From positions 124,001 to 188,000 of the forward strand of contig CAWIMG010000018.1 in NCBI GenBank assembly GCA_963837105.1: a DNA stretch of 64,000 bases. The letters run 5' to 3'. Within the stretch, counting starts at the first letter, position 1. Every line of letters begins with the position of its first letter. This DNA comes from UBA9676 sp963837105 (lineage in GTDB: Bacteria > Actinomycetota > Actinomycetes > Streptosporangiales > Streptosporangiaceae). A program made the position numbers and the translations under genes. The notes beneath the pieces were generated by a model. It was not told where the DNA came from. It did no database searches and was given only the letters and a program-made list of their open reading frames with translations. Below are positions 1 to 8,345 of this stretch, piece after piece.

Positions 1-2
1 GC

Positions 3-311
3 TTCACCCCGACCGAGTTGCTGCTGGCCGCGATCGGCGGGTGCACGGCGATCGACGTGGACATCCTGACCTCGCGCCGGGCACAGCCGGACAGCTTCGC
101 TGTGCGGATCGATGCGGACAAGATCCGCGATGCCAGTGGCAACCGGCTGACCGGCATCGAGGTGACCTTCGCCGTCACCTTCCCCGCCGGGGACGCCGGT
201 GACCAGGCCAGGGCGATCCTGCCCGATGTGGTGCGCAAGTCACATGACAAGCTGTGCACCGTTGGCCGCACGGTCGAGGTCGGCACCCCGATCACTGCCC
301 GGATCGGGTAA
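3..311 (+). CDS. OsmC family protein, C-terminal part (cut by window edge)
   Basis: The reading frame is open from base 3 and ends at TAA 309-311; the true start lies outside the window. Visible residues include TPTELLLAAIGGCTAIDV, the central OsmC helix with its redox-active Cys, followed by a second Cys in HDKLCTVGRTVEVGTP. OsmC/Ohr proteins reduce organic peroxides through this Cys pair; the spacing of the two cysteines fits the OsmC/YhfA branch rather than proving a substrate. It lies 146 bp upstream of mscL on the same strand, with no sign of coupling. Confidence 0.85.
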   Translation, partial: FTPTELLLAAIGGCTAIDVDILTSRRAQPDSFAVRIDADKIRDASGNRLTGIEVTFAVTFPAGDAGDQARAILPDVVRKSHDKLCTVGRTVEVGTPITARIG

Positions 312-456
312 AGAAGCCGCCGGCGGGCCGCCAGCGGAGGGCATCGTTCCCCGGCATCCTGGCCCGGTCACTGGCGCCGGGCCAGTAACGTGAACCGGAC
401 CGCGCGCGGGCAGCACCCCCCTCAGGCCCGCGCCCGGCGCCTCCGAGGAGACTCAC

Positions 457-954
457 ATGCCTGGCTTCCGCAAGTTCCTGCTGCGGGGCAACCTGATCGA
501 CCTGGCCGTCGCGGTGGTGGTCGGGGTCGCCTTCAACAGCGTGGTGCAGGCGCTGATCAGGGACCTGATCACGCCGCTCATCAGCGCGGCCGGCGGGCAG
601 CCGAACTTCTCCAGCCTGATCTTCTCGGTCAACCAGAGCCCGTTCTACTACGGCGACTTCATCAACACCGCGCTGTCCTTCATCGTCATCGCGGCCGTCG
701 TCTACTACCTGGTGGTCGTCCCGGCCAACCGGATGGCCGCTATCGCCGAGCGGAACGCCGAGGTGACCGAGCGCCCGTGCCCGGAATGCCTGAGCGACAT
801 CCCGCTCGCGGCGACCCGGTGCAAGTTCTGCACCGCCCGGGTCGAGCCGGCCAGCGCCGCCGAACCGCCTGCCCGCGGCAGCGCGCGCCGGCTCCGGCCC
901 CCCGGCCTGCGGTCCACGAACCTGCGGCCCTCTACTTCGCGTCCGCGTAACTAG
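457..954 (+). CDS. mscL: Large-conductance mechanosensitive channel with C-terminal zinc ribbon
   Basis: 165 aa. The N-terminal helix MPGFRKFLLRGNLIDLAVAV, TM1 (about 12-32) and TM2 (about 68-90, FINTALSFIVIAAVVYYLVV) are typical of MscL, the homopentameric emergency-release channel opened by membrane tension. In place of the usual cytosolic helical bundle there is a four-Cys knuckle, Cys108, 111, 122 and 125 (CPECLSDIPLAATRCKFC), then a basic, low-complexity tail. The start is preceded by GAGGAG. The last 23 bp overlap the convergent polymerase gene. The MscL identity is firm; zinc binding is inferred from Cys spacing. Confidence 0.92.
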   Translation: MPGFRKFLLRGNLIDLAVAVVVGVAFNSVVQALIRDLITPLISAAGGQPNFSSLIFSVNQSPFYYGDFINTALSFIVIAAVVYYLVVVPANRMAAIAERNAEVTERPCPECLSDIPLAATRCKFCTARVEPASAAEPPARGSARRLRPPGLRSTNLRPSTSRPRN

Positions 955-2668
955 CCACCACCGCCGTCGTCACCGGGAACCGGACCGGTGCCGGGCCGAA
1001 CACCAGCCGGCCCGCCTCGGCGGCGGCCGCCCCGACCGCGTCCACCACCGCGGCGGCCAGGCTCTCCTGGCAGTGCACGATCACCTCGTCATGCTGGAAG
1101 AACACCAGCTCGGCAGGGCTGCTGGCGGGTGCTGCGGCCGCGGCTGGATCGGGGCCGGTGGCGGCACCGCCGTTCGGCAGCGATATCGCCGCCAGGCGGC
1201 GGCGCAGGCCGGCCAGCAGCACGATCGCCCAGTCGGCGGCGCTGGCCTGGACGACGAAGTTGCGGGTGAACCGCCCGCGGGCGCGCAACGACCGGCCCGC
1301 CCGGTGCTCCTCGGCGTCCGGCTCGTCCGCGACGGCGGTCAGCCCGCGCCAGGCGGCCGACGGTGGCGGGCAGGTGCGGCCGAGCCGGGACCGCACCACC
1401 CGGCCCTCTTCCCCGGCCCGGGCCGCCGCCTCGACATACTGTGCGGCCAGCGGGAACCGGCGGCGCAGCACGGCCAGCAACTGGCCCGCCTCGCCGCCCG
1501 CGCCGCCGTACATCGCCGACAGCAGCGCGACCTTGGCCTTGGCCCGCTCGCCGCCGAACGCACCGGCCAGCGCCTGGTACAGATCCCCGGTGCCGGCCGC
1601 GGCCGCGAGCGCGCGGTCCTCCGCCAGCGCGGCCAGCACCCGCGGCTCGAGTTGCGCAGCGTCGGCGACCACCAGCACGTGACCGGGGTCGGCGACCACC
1701 GCCCGGCGCAGCAGCCGCGGGATCTGCAGCGCGCCGCCGCCGCGCGACGCCCACCGGCCGGACACCACCCCGCCGACCACGTACTCGGGCCGGAACCGGC
1801 CCTCGCTGACCCACTCATCCAGCCAGCCCCAGCCGTGCGCGGCGTGCAGCCGGGCGAGTTCCTTGTATGCCAGCAGCAGTGGCGCGGCGGGATGGTCGAC
1901 CTCGCGCAGCACCGCCGACCGGGTGGAGGCGACCCGCACGCCGCCGGCGGCCAGCGCCCGGATCACCTGGCTGGGTGAGTCCGGGTTGACCGGCCGGCCG
2001 AACGCGGCCGCGATCTGGCCCGCCAGTTCCGCCAGCCGGGCCGGGCGCAGGCCGGGCACCGGGCGCGGGCCAAGCTGCTCGGTGAGCAGGGCGTCGTGCA
2101 CGTCGGCCCGCCACGGCAGGCCGTGGCCGCTCATCTCCGCCGCGATCAGCCCGCCCGCCGACTCGGCCGCCACCAGCAGCGCGAACCGGTCCGGATGCTC
2201 GTCGGCGGCTATCCGGCGCAGCTGATCGGCGTGCACCGCGATCACCGCCGCCAGCGCCGCCTGTGGCTCGCCGAAGACCGGGTCGGCCGCCTCGAACAGG
2301 GCGCCCTGCCCCGGGCGCGCCGCGGCCAGCCGGGGGCGGGTGCCCGCCGGCGCGGTCACCCCGGTCAGCCGGGCCCAGGCCGCGGCCAGCGACGCGGGCT
2401 CGCCCGGCCGTTCCTCCCGCCCCAGCAGCAGCGCCTCGGTCAGGGCCAGATCGTGGCAGCGCCCCACCCGCACGCCCGCGCGGAGCAGGTCCGGGTAGAT
2501 GTCCGCGGTGGCCGGCCAGACCCAGCGGACGTCGCCGCGCCGCTCGTTGGCTGCGACGGCGGCCGCGAGATCGTCATGCCGGACGGCTGGCCCCTGGCTG
2601 GTCCCGTCATCGGATAGCTCGGCCAGCCAGCAGCCGCCGGCCGGCCCGGCCACCACTGCCACCCGCAC
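932..2668 (-). CDS. Family-A DNA polymerase (PolA-like, 3'-5' exonuclease/polymerase type)
   Basis: 578 aa, shorter than PolA (about 900) because no 5'-nuclease domain is present. The C-terminal half has the family-A palm and fingers: motif A as VVADAAQLEPR (usually DYSQIELR), an O-helix-like AKVALLSAMYGG, and motif C FFQHDEV with catalytic Asp. The N-terminal 200 residues align in position with the exonuclease-like domain. Similar stand-alone proteins, annotated as bifunctional 3'-5' exonuclease/DNA polymerase, occur in actinomycetes besides the main PolA. Motif A keeps its Asp but has AAQ for YSQ. Convergent with mscL, overlapping by 23 bp. Confidence 0.85.
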   Translation of the reverse strand: MRVAVVAGPAGGCWLAELSDDGTSQGPAVRHDDLAAAVAANERRGDVRWVWPATADIYPDLLRAGVRVGRCHDLALTEALLLGREERPGEPASLAAAWARLTGVTAPAGTRPRLAAARPGQGALFEAADPVFGEPQAALAAVIAVHADQLRRIAADEHPDRFALLVAAESAGGLIAAEMSGHGLPWRADVHDALLTEQLGPRPVPGLRPARLAELAGQIAAAFGRPVNPDSPSQVIRALAAGGVRVASTRSAVLREVDHPAAPLLLAYKELARLHAAHGWGWLDEWVSEGRFRPEYVVGGVVSGRWASRGGGALQIPRLLRRAVVADPGHVLVVADAAQLEPRVLAALAEDRALAAAAGTGDLYQALAGAFGGERAKAKVALLSAMYGGAGGEAGQLLAVLRRRFPLAAQYVEAAARAGEEGRVVRSRLGRTCPPPSAAWRGLTAVADEPDAEEHRAGRSLRARGRFTRNFVVQASAADWAIVLLAGLRRRLAAISLPNGGAATGPDPAAAAAPASSPAELVFFQHDEVIVHCQESLAAAVVDAVGAAAAEAGRLVFGPAPVRFPVTTAVVASYADAK

Positions 2669-2765
2669 GGACCGATTCTCGCCTGCCGGTCCGACAACCG
2701 CCGCCCGCCCGGCGCAGACGTGACCGGTCCAGGCGGGTGACCCGCCGGTGAGTGCTGGTGCCTGG

Positions 2766-2969
2766 CTACTGGCCGGGCGGCTGCGGTATACCCGCGAGCA
2801 GGGCGCGGACCTCGGTCTCCCGGTACCGGCGATGACCGCCCAGGGTGCGGATGGAAGTCAGCTTGCCAGCCTTGGCCCAGCGGGTAACGGTCTTGGGGTC
2901 AACCCGGAACATGGTGGCGACTTCCGCGGGTGTGAGCAGGGACTCGGCCTCCGGCGTGCGTGCAGGCAT
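2766..2969 (-). CDS. bldC: BldC-family MerR-like developmental regulator
   Basis: 67 aa. Nearly the whole protein is a MerR-type winged helix: MPARTPEAESLLTPAEVATM, then recognition segment VTRWAKAGKLTSIRTLGGHR. BldC binds direct repeats cooperatively and delays sporulation in Streptomyces. I chose the ATG at 2969 rather than the upstream GTG at 3014 because it has GGGAGAG at the right distance and because BldC proteins begin MPARTPEAE. Its place between the polymerase and the dehydrogenase region matches the order seen in other actinomycetes. Confidence 0.93.
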   Translation of the reverse strand: MPARTPEAESLLTPAEVATMFRVDPKTVTRWAKAGKLTSIRTLGGHRRYRETEVRALLAGIPQPPGQ

Positions 2970-3139
2970 AACTACGGCCTCTCCCGCTGGACCCGTGCGG
3001 CGATCCGGCGTCATTGCTTCCCCGGCTCCTGGGCGGGAGCCTGCCGTGGATGTCCTATATGGCCCACTCAGCCCATTTTGGCATCACCAGTGGTGACAAA
3101 TCGACCACCATGCGCAAGATTCTCTGCCGGGAGCGCACC

Positions 3140-3985
3140 TCAGCTGGCCCGTTCCAGGGCCGCCAGCGGCCGCCAGCGCCGGGTCACCCGCTGGTACATG
3201 GCGGTGGCCAGTTCCAGCTCCCCGCCCGCCAGTGCGCTCACCGCCACGGCCATCTCCGCCACCGACTGATCGGCGCACAGCGCATCGTCGCTCAGCAGTT
3301 GCACCAGGCCGCCATAGTCCAGCTCGACCAGCGCCTGCGGATCGAACTCGGCCAGCCAGGATGAGACCTGCGCCAGGTCGGCCGGCGTGCCCGGCCCGGG
3401 CACGGCAGCGCCGCCCGCGGCCCGGTAGCCGTCCAGGGCCACCCGCACCCGGTCCCGGGCCCGGTGCATGGGCGCGGTGTACACCAGCGCGCGGGACGGC
3501 ACCGCCGGCCCGTCGAGCACCAGCCAGCGCTCGTCCGGCACGAACGGCGTGAACCAGGCCGGCGGCACCGACCAGGTCCGGGCCTGGATGTGGATCCGCA
3601 GTGTGCCCTGCTGCCCCCGGCTGCTGGCGAAGCCGGTGATCGCTGCGTCCACCGCGGCCGCCGGGAACGCGGCCAGCCGCAACTGCGGGGCTGTCGCCCG
3701 CAGCCGGGACAGTCCCAGCCACGAGCGCAGCCGCGTCTGCCAGGGGCAGATATAGGTGACGCCGTCCACCCAGCGCACGTACGCGTCGCCGCTTTCCCAC
3801 TCGGGCGCCGCGACCGGCGTCACCGCGGTGAGCCGGCGCAATGCGTCCGCGTACTCGGCAGCGAGCGCGCCTGCCCGGCGTGGCCGGTCAGCCGATGCCG
3901 CATATGCCGCCCAGCGCGTGCTGTCTGGCTCAGCGAAAGCCGACAGCGGCTCATAGACGCGCAGATATGCGACGTAGGGGAGCAC
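3140..3985 (-). CDS. Conserved actinobacterial protein of unknown function
   Basis: 281 aa from the GTG at 3985 (protein begins VLPYVAYLRVYEPLSAFAEP). The open frame extends to 4030, but the first 15 codons look non-coding. No signal peptide or membrane helix is visible. It is rich in Trp and Arg and includes YICPWQTRLRSWLGLSR. I recognise it as the conserved neighbour of bldC and the leucine/valine dehydrogenase in actinomycetes, always described as hypothetical. Divergent from the dehydrogenase with a 178-bp gap. No function is proposed. Confidence 0.75.
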   Translation of the reverse strand: MLPYVAYLRVYEPLSAFAEPDSTRWAAYAASADRPRRAGALAAEYADALRRLTAVTPVAAPEWESGDAYVRWVDGVTYICPWQTRLRSWLGLSRLRATAPQLRLAAFPAAAVDAAITGFASSRGQQGTLRIHIQARTWSVPPAWFTPFVPDERWLVLDGPAVPSRALVYTAPMHRARDRVRVALDGYRAAGGAAVPGPGTPADLAQVSSWLAEFDPQALVELDYGGLVQLLSDDALCADQSVAEMAVAVSALAGGELELATAMYQRVTRRWRPLAALERAS

Positions 3986-4163
3986 GAACGCATGGTGGCA
4001 CGGTGCCCGCGCGGTACCGCGGTACGACACGCGACGAGATCATCACCCCCGCCGCCAGCACCGCGCGGCCGGCACCGGCACCGCCGGACAGTACCCCGGA
4101 ACGGCATACCCTTGGTTCGATCCGCATCAACGAGGACGCGGGACACCTACAGGAGTCACTGCC

Positions 4164-5261
4164 GTGACGGACGTGTTCGCGAGATCCGGCTCCGGCGTCA
4201 CCACCAGCCCGGCCGGGCACGAGCAGGTCGTCTTCTGCCAGGACACCCAGTCCGGGCTGCGGGCGATCATTGCCATCTACTCCACCGTGCTCGGGCCGGC
4301 CCTGGGCGGCACCCGGTTCTACCCCTACCCGAGCGAGAGCGCCGCCCTGGCCGACGTGCTCAACCTCTCCCGCGCCATGGCCTACAAGAACGCGCTGGCC
4401 GGGCTGGACCTCGGTGGCGGCAAGGCGGTCATCATCGGCGACCCGGACCGGGACAAGTCCGAGGCGCTGCTGCGCGCCTATGGCCGGTTCGTGGAGTCGC
4501 TGGGCGGCCGCTACATCACCGCCTGCGACATCGGCACCTACAGCGAGGACATGGACATCGTGGCGCGCGAGTGCCGCCACGTCACCGGCCGGACGGTGCC
4601 GAACGGCGGTGCCGGCGACTCCTCGGTGCTCACCGCGGCCGGCGTGTTCGCGGGCATGCGCGCGGCTGCCAGCCATGCCTGGGGCGACGCCAGCCTGGCA
4701 GGGCGGCTGGTCGGGGTGGAAGGTGTCGGCAAGGTCGGCCACCGGCTGGTCGGCCATCTGGTGGAGGCCGGGGCCCGGGTGGTGATCTGCGACGTGAACG
4801 GCGAGGCCGCCCACGCCGTCGTGGCCGAGCACCCCGAGGTGGAGGTCGCGGACAGCCGGGCTGAGCTGCTGGCCCGGCAGCTGGACGTGCTCGCGCCCTG
4901 TGCGATGGGCGGCACGCTGGACGACGGCACGGTGGCCGTGCTGACCGCCCGGATCGTCTGCGGTGGGGCCAACAACCAGCTCGCCCATCCCGGGATCGAG
5001 AAGATGCTGGCCGACCGGAGCATCCTGTACGCACCCGATTACCTGGTCAACGCGGGCGGCGTCATCCAGGTGGCGGACGAGCTGGCCGGGTTCAATTTCC
5101 AGCGGGCGCAGGCGCGGGCGGCCGGGATCTTCACCACCACCAGGAAAATCTTCGCCCTGGCCGACGAGGAAGGGGTGCCGCCGGCGGTCGCGGCGGACCG
5201 GCTGGCCGAACGCCGGATGGCCGAGATCGGGCGGCTGCGCGGTATCTGGCTCGGCTCTTGA
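4164..5261 (+). CDS. vdh: Valine/leucine dehydrogenase (Glu/Leu/Phe/Val dehydrogenase family)
   Basis: 365 aa. Catalyses NAD-dependent oxidative deamination of branched-chain amino acids to 2-oxo acids in the cytosol. The N-terminal catalytic domain has GPALGGTRFYPY, KNALAGLDLGGGKAVI with the catalytic Lys, and PNGGAGDSSV. The Rossmann domain has GVEGVGKVGHRLV (GxGxxG), and the C-terminal part GGANNQLAHP and YAPDYLVNAGGVIQ. The start is supported by a GGAG at 4151-4154. Choice between valine and leucine as main substrate is by analogy with Streptomyces Vdh. Its 2-oxo acid products could feed the dehydrogenase complex at 15.1-18.8 kb; that link is inference. Confidence 0.92.
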   Translation: MTDVFARSGSGVTTSPAGHEQVVFCQDTQSGLRAIIAIYSTVLGPALGGTRFYPYPSESAALADVLNLSRAMAYKNALAGLDLGGGKAVIIGDPDRDKSEALLRAYGRFVESLGGRYITACDIGTYSEDMDIVARECRHVTGRTVPNGGAGDSSVLTAAGVFAGMRAAASHAWGDASLAGRLVGVEGVGKVGHRLVGHLVEAGARVVICDVNGEAAHAVVAEHPEVEVADSRAELLARQLDVLAPCAMGGTLDDGTVAVLTARIVCGGANNQLAHPGIEKMLADRSILYAPDYLVNAGGVIQVADELAGFNFQRAQARAAGIFTTTRKIFALADEEGVPPAVAADRLAERRMAEIGRLRGIWLGS

Positions 5262-5380
5262 CCGGCTGCCGGCCGACTCCCGGCGCGGCACCGCCCGGCG
5301 AGGGCAGCGCTCGCGGCGCAAAACAGGTACCGTTAGAGGGGTATGCAGGCTCGAATGCACGCCGTGCTCCTGGCGGTGGA

Positions 5381-5406
5381 GTCACGGCGCGTTTGCGCGC
5401 CGTGAC
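5381..5406 (+). terminator. Hairpin terminator after vdh
   Basis: Perfect 11-bp stem GTCACGGCGCG / CGCGCCGTGAC with a 4-nt loop TTTG, 120 bp after the vdh stop. No T-run follows, as is common in high-GC actinomycetes. Confidence 0.55.
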
Positions 5407-5504
5407 GCACGCACGTTGTGGGCGCCGTGCGGCAGAGCCGGTCATAATTCAGTGCAGGGAGAGGAGCCCGGCCCGGGTTCCGCATGTTCGAGGGGGTCGA
5501 GCCA

Positions 5505-5711
5505 ATGGGGCGCGGCCGAGCCAAGGCCAAGCAGGTGAAGGTGGCCCGCCAGCTGAAGTACAACAGCGGCGGCACCGACCTTGACCGGCTGCGGACCGAA
5601 TTGGGCGTAGGCAGGGGCGACGAGGACGAGGACGACCCCGGCTACGCGGACCTCGTGGAACGCTACCGCGACATCGCCGAGGCCAACGGCGAGGGCGAGC
5701 ACGGCGAGTAG
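5505..5711 (+). CDS. DUF3073 domain protein
   Basis: 68 aa, starting MGRGRAKAKQVKVARQLKYN and ending in an acidic tail (GRGDEDEDDPGYADLVERYR). This matches DUF3073, a short actinobacterial family of unknown role; the basic N-terminus and acidic C-terminus are characteristic. I preferred the ATG at 5505 to the one at 5484 because family members begin MGRGRAKAKQ. A -10-like CATAAT lies near 5442 and AGGGAGAGG near 5456. Convergent with purM; the position next to purM/purF is common in actinomycetes. Confidence 0.85.
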   Translation: MGRGRAKAKQVKVARQLKYNSGGTDLDRLRTELGVGRGDEDEDDPGYADLVERYRDIAEANGEGEHGE

Positions 5712-5724
5712 CCTGCCCATGCCC

Positions 5725-5745
5725 GCCGGCCTGGCACCGGCCGGC
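5725..5745. terminator. Bidirectional hairpin between DUF3073 and purM
   Basis: Stem GCCGGCC / GGCCGGC with a 7-nt loop in the 52-bp space between the two convergent stops. No T-run. Confidence 0.4.
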
Positions 5746-5763
5746 CGCGGCGGCCATGACCGG

Positions 5764-6813
5764 TCACGGATGGATGCCGGCCAGCCGGGCACCGTTGCCG
5801 TCGGCGGTGATCTGCCCTAGCACCCAGGCACCGGTGCCGCGGCCGGACAGCAGCCGCAGTGCCCGGTCGGCGTCGCTGGCGGCGACCACCGCGGCCATGC
5901 CCACGCCCAGATTGAAGACCCGCTCCATTTCCGGGGCGGCGATCTTGCCGTGGCCCGCCAGCAGGCCGAACACCGGCGGTGGCCGCCAACTGCCGCGGTC
6001 CAGCACCGCGCCCAGGCCGGGCGGCACCACCCGGGCCAGGTTCGCCGCCAGCCCGCCACCGGTGATGTGTGCCAGCGCGTGCACCTCGCAGCCGGCCGCC
6101 AGCGCCAGGCAGTCCCGGGCGTAGATGGCGGTCGGGGTGAGCAGTTCCTCCCCCAGCGGCCGGCCCAGTTCCGGCGGCTCGGCGGCCAGATCCAGCCCGC
6201 TGCCGTCGATGACCCGCCGGACCAGCGAATAGCCGTTGGCGTGCAGCCCGGACGAGGCCAGCCCGAGCACCACGTCGCCGGCCCGGACCCGGTCCGGGCC
6301 GAGCACGGCGTCGGCCTCCACCACCCCGGTGGCCGCGCCGGCCAGGTCGAAGTCATCCGGCCCGAGATGGCCCGGATGCTCGGCCGTCTCACCGCCGAGC
6401 AGCGCGCAGCCCGCCCGCACGCAGCCCTCGGCCACCCCGGCCACCACGGCAGCCGCCCGCTCCGGCCGGAGCCGGCCGAACACCACGTAGTCGGTCAGGA
6501 ACAGCGGCTCCGCCCCGCAGGCGGCCAGATCATCCACCACCATCGCGACCAGGTCGATGCCGACCGTGTCATACCGGCCGAGCCGCTGCGCGATCACCAC
6601 CTTGGTGCCCACCCCGTCGGTGGAGGTGGCCAGCAGCGGCCGCCGGTAGCGGGCCAGCGCACTGGCGTCGAACAGGCCGGCGAAGCCGCCGATGCCGCCG
6701 ACCACCTCCGGCCGGCCGGCCCGGGCCACCGCGGCGGTCATCAGCGTCACCGCCCGCTCGCCCGCCTCGATGCTGACCCCTGCGGCCGCATAGTCGCCGC
6801 CCGGCAGCGTCAC
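5764..6813 (-). CDS. purM: Phosphoribosylformylglycinamidine cyclo-ligase (AIR synthetase)
   Basis: 349 aa. Fifth step of purine synthesis: FGAM plus ATP to AIR. Visible family features are TSTDGVGTKVVIAQ, GIDLVAMVVDDLAACGAEPL, CALLGGETAEHPG and HITGGGLAANLARV. The frame is open upstream to 7074, but the GTG at 6813 overlaps the purF stop in a GTGA, and the protein from there (VTLPGGDYAAAGV) matches normal PurM length. Cotranscribed and probably translationally coupled with purF. Confidence 0.95.
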   Translation of the reverse strand: MTLPGGDYAAAGVSIEAGERAVTLMTAAVARAGRPEVVGGIGGFAGLFDASALARYRRPLLATSTDGVGTKVVIAQRLGRYDTVGIDLVAMVVDDLAACGAEPLFLTDYVVFGRLRPERAAAVVAGVAEGCVRAGCALLGGETAEHPGHLGPDDFDLAGAATGVVEADAVLGPDRVRAGDVVLGLASSGLHANGYSLVRRVIDGSGLDLAAEPPELGRPLGEELLTPTAIYARDCLALAAGCEVHALAHITGGGLAANLARVVPPGLGAVLDRGSWRPPPVFGLLAGHGKIAAPEMERVFNLGVGMAAVVAASDADRALRLLSGRGTGAWVLGQITADGNGARLAGIHP

Positions 6814-8288
6814 AGCAGTCCCGTCACCATCTCGCCGCTGGCGGGTTCCTCCAGCAGATGCTTGCCCTGCCCGGCCTCGCTGACCGGGATCGGGTAGTCG
6901 CCGTCGAAGCACGCCCGGCACAGGCTGGTGGCCGGCCGCGTGGTCGCCCCGACCAGCCCGGCCAGCGAGATGAAGCCGAGCGAGTCCGCCCCGATCAAGG
7001 CCTGGATCTCGGCTACCGACAGGCTGCCGGCGATCAGCTCGGCCCGGGTCGCGAAGTCGATCCCGTAAAAGCACGGCCAGGACACCGGCGGGCTGGAGAT
7101 CCGCACATGCACCTGGGCCGCGCCCGCCTCCCGCAGCATCGCCACGATGGCCCGCTGGGTGTTGCCGCGCACGATCGAGTCGTCCACCACCACCACCCGC
7201 TGGCCCGCGATCACGCTGCGCAGCGGGTTCAGCTTGAGCCGGATGCCCCGCTCACGGATGGTCTGGCTGGGCTGGATGAAGGTCCGGCCCACGTAGGAGT
7301 TCTTGACCAGGCCCTGGCCATAGGGGATGCCGCTGGCCTGTGCGTACCCGATCGCCGCCGGGGTGCCGGACTCGGGCACCGGAATGACCAGATCCGCGTC
7401 CGCCGGATGCTCGGCGGCCAGCCTGCGGCCGGCCTCCACCCGGGCCGCCTGCACGCTGCGGCCGGAGATGGTGGTGTCCGGCCGGGCCAGGTAGACGTAC
7501 TCGAACAGGCACCCACGCGGCTGGGCCTGCGCGAACCGGGACGAGGACACTCCCCGCTCACCGATCGCGATCAGCTCACCGGGCTCCACCTCACGCACGA
7601 AGGTGGCACCGACGATGTCCAGCGCCGCGGTCTCGCTGGCCACCGCCCAGCCCCGGGCCAGCCGCCCCAGCACCAGCGGCCGGAACCCCTGCGGATCCCG
7701 GGCCGCGTACAGCGTCTTCTCGTCCATGAACACCAGCGAGAACGCGCCCCGCACCAGTGGCAGCGCGGCCAGCGCGGCGTCGGCGACGCTGGCCGCGGAC
7801 GGGTCGGCGAACAGCGCGGTCAGCACGTCGGTGTCGGAGGTGCTGACCGGCCCCCGCCACGCCTCCGCCGCGCCTTCCACCATGGCGGCCAGTTCCAGGG
7901 TGTTGATCAGGTTGCCGTTGTGGCCGAGCGCCAGGCTGCCGGACACGGTCAACCGGAAGGTCGGCTGCGCGTTCTCCCAGGTCGAGGCCCCGGTGGTGGA
8001 GTACCGGCAGTGCCCGACCGCGATGTGGCCGGTCAGCGTGGACAGCACCGACTCACTGAACACCTGGGCGACCAGCCCCATGTCCTTGAACACCATGATC
8101 CGGGTGCCGTCGCTGACCGCGATGCCCGCCGACTCCTGGCCCCGGTGCTGGAGCGCGTACAGGCCGAAGTAGGTGAGCTTGGCGACATCCTCGCCAGGCG
8201 ACCAGACGCCGAACACTCCGCAGGCGTCCCGCGGGGGCCGGTCAGCCCGATCGGTATCTCCGGCCAGCCGGCCATCGGGCTCGATCAC
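6810..8288 (-). CDS. purF: Amidophosphoribosyltransferase
   Basis: 492 aa. Commits PRPP to purine synthesis with glutamine as nitrogen donor. Residues 1-22 are a propeptide; Cys23 in RDACGVFGVW is the N-terminal nucleophile after processing. The glutaminase domain has YALQHRGQESAGIAV; the phosphoribosyltransferase domain has the PRPP loop VVVVDDSIVRGNT. The cysteines in SWPCFYGIDF and SLCRACFDGDYPI indicate the 4Fe-4S class seen in Bacillus. First gene of the purF-purM unit, 57 bp from the stop of the upstream propeller gene. Confidence 0.96.
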   Translation of the reverse strand: MIEPDGRLAGDTDRADRPPRDACGVFGVWSPGEDVAKLTYFGLYALQHRGQESAGIAVSDGTRIMVFKDMGLVAQVFSESVLSTLTGHIAVGHCRYSTTGASTWENAQPTFRLTVSGSLALGHNGNLINTLELAAMVEGAAEAWRGPVSTSDTDVLTALFADPSAASVADAALAALPLVRGAFSLVFMDEKTLYAARDPQGFRPLVLGRLARGWAVASETAALDIVGATFVREVEPGELIAIGERGVSSSRFAQAQPRGCLFEYVYLARPDTTISGRSVQAARVEAGRRLAAEHPADADLVIPVPESGTPAAIGYAQASGIPYGQGLVKNSYVGRTFIQPSQTIRERGIRLKLNPLRSVIAGQRVVVVDDSIVRGNTQRAIVAMLREAGAAQVHVRISSPPVSWPCFYGIDFATRAELIAGSLSVAEIQALIGADSLGFISLAGLVGATTRPATSLCRACFDGDYPIPVSEAGQGKHLLEEPASGEMVTGLL

Positions 8289-8345
8289 GAGGGTCAGTTT
8301 ACTGAGCTGGCCTTACCCACCGCGGCAGCCACCCGGAGAGAACGA

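Noticed and set aside
988..2751. Several long plus-strand frames opposite the DNA polymerase gene
   Set aside because: Arg/Pro/Gly-rich shadows; the minus strand has the family-A motifs.
3951..5360. 469-aa minus-strand frame opposite valine dehydrogenase
   Set aside because: Shadow of a clear enzyme gene; His/Gly/Arg-rich with no motif.
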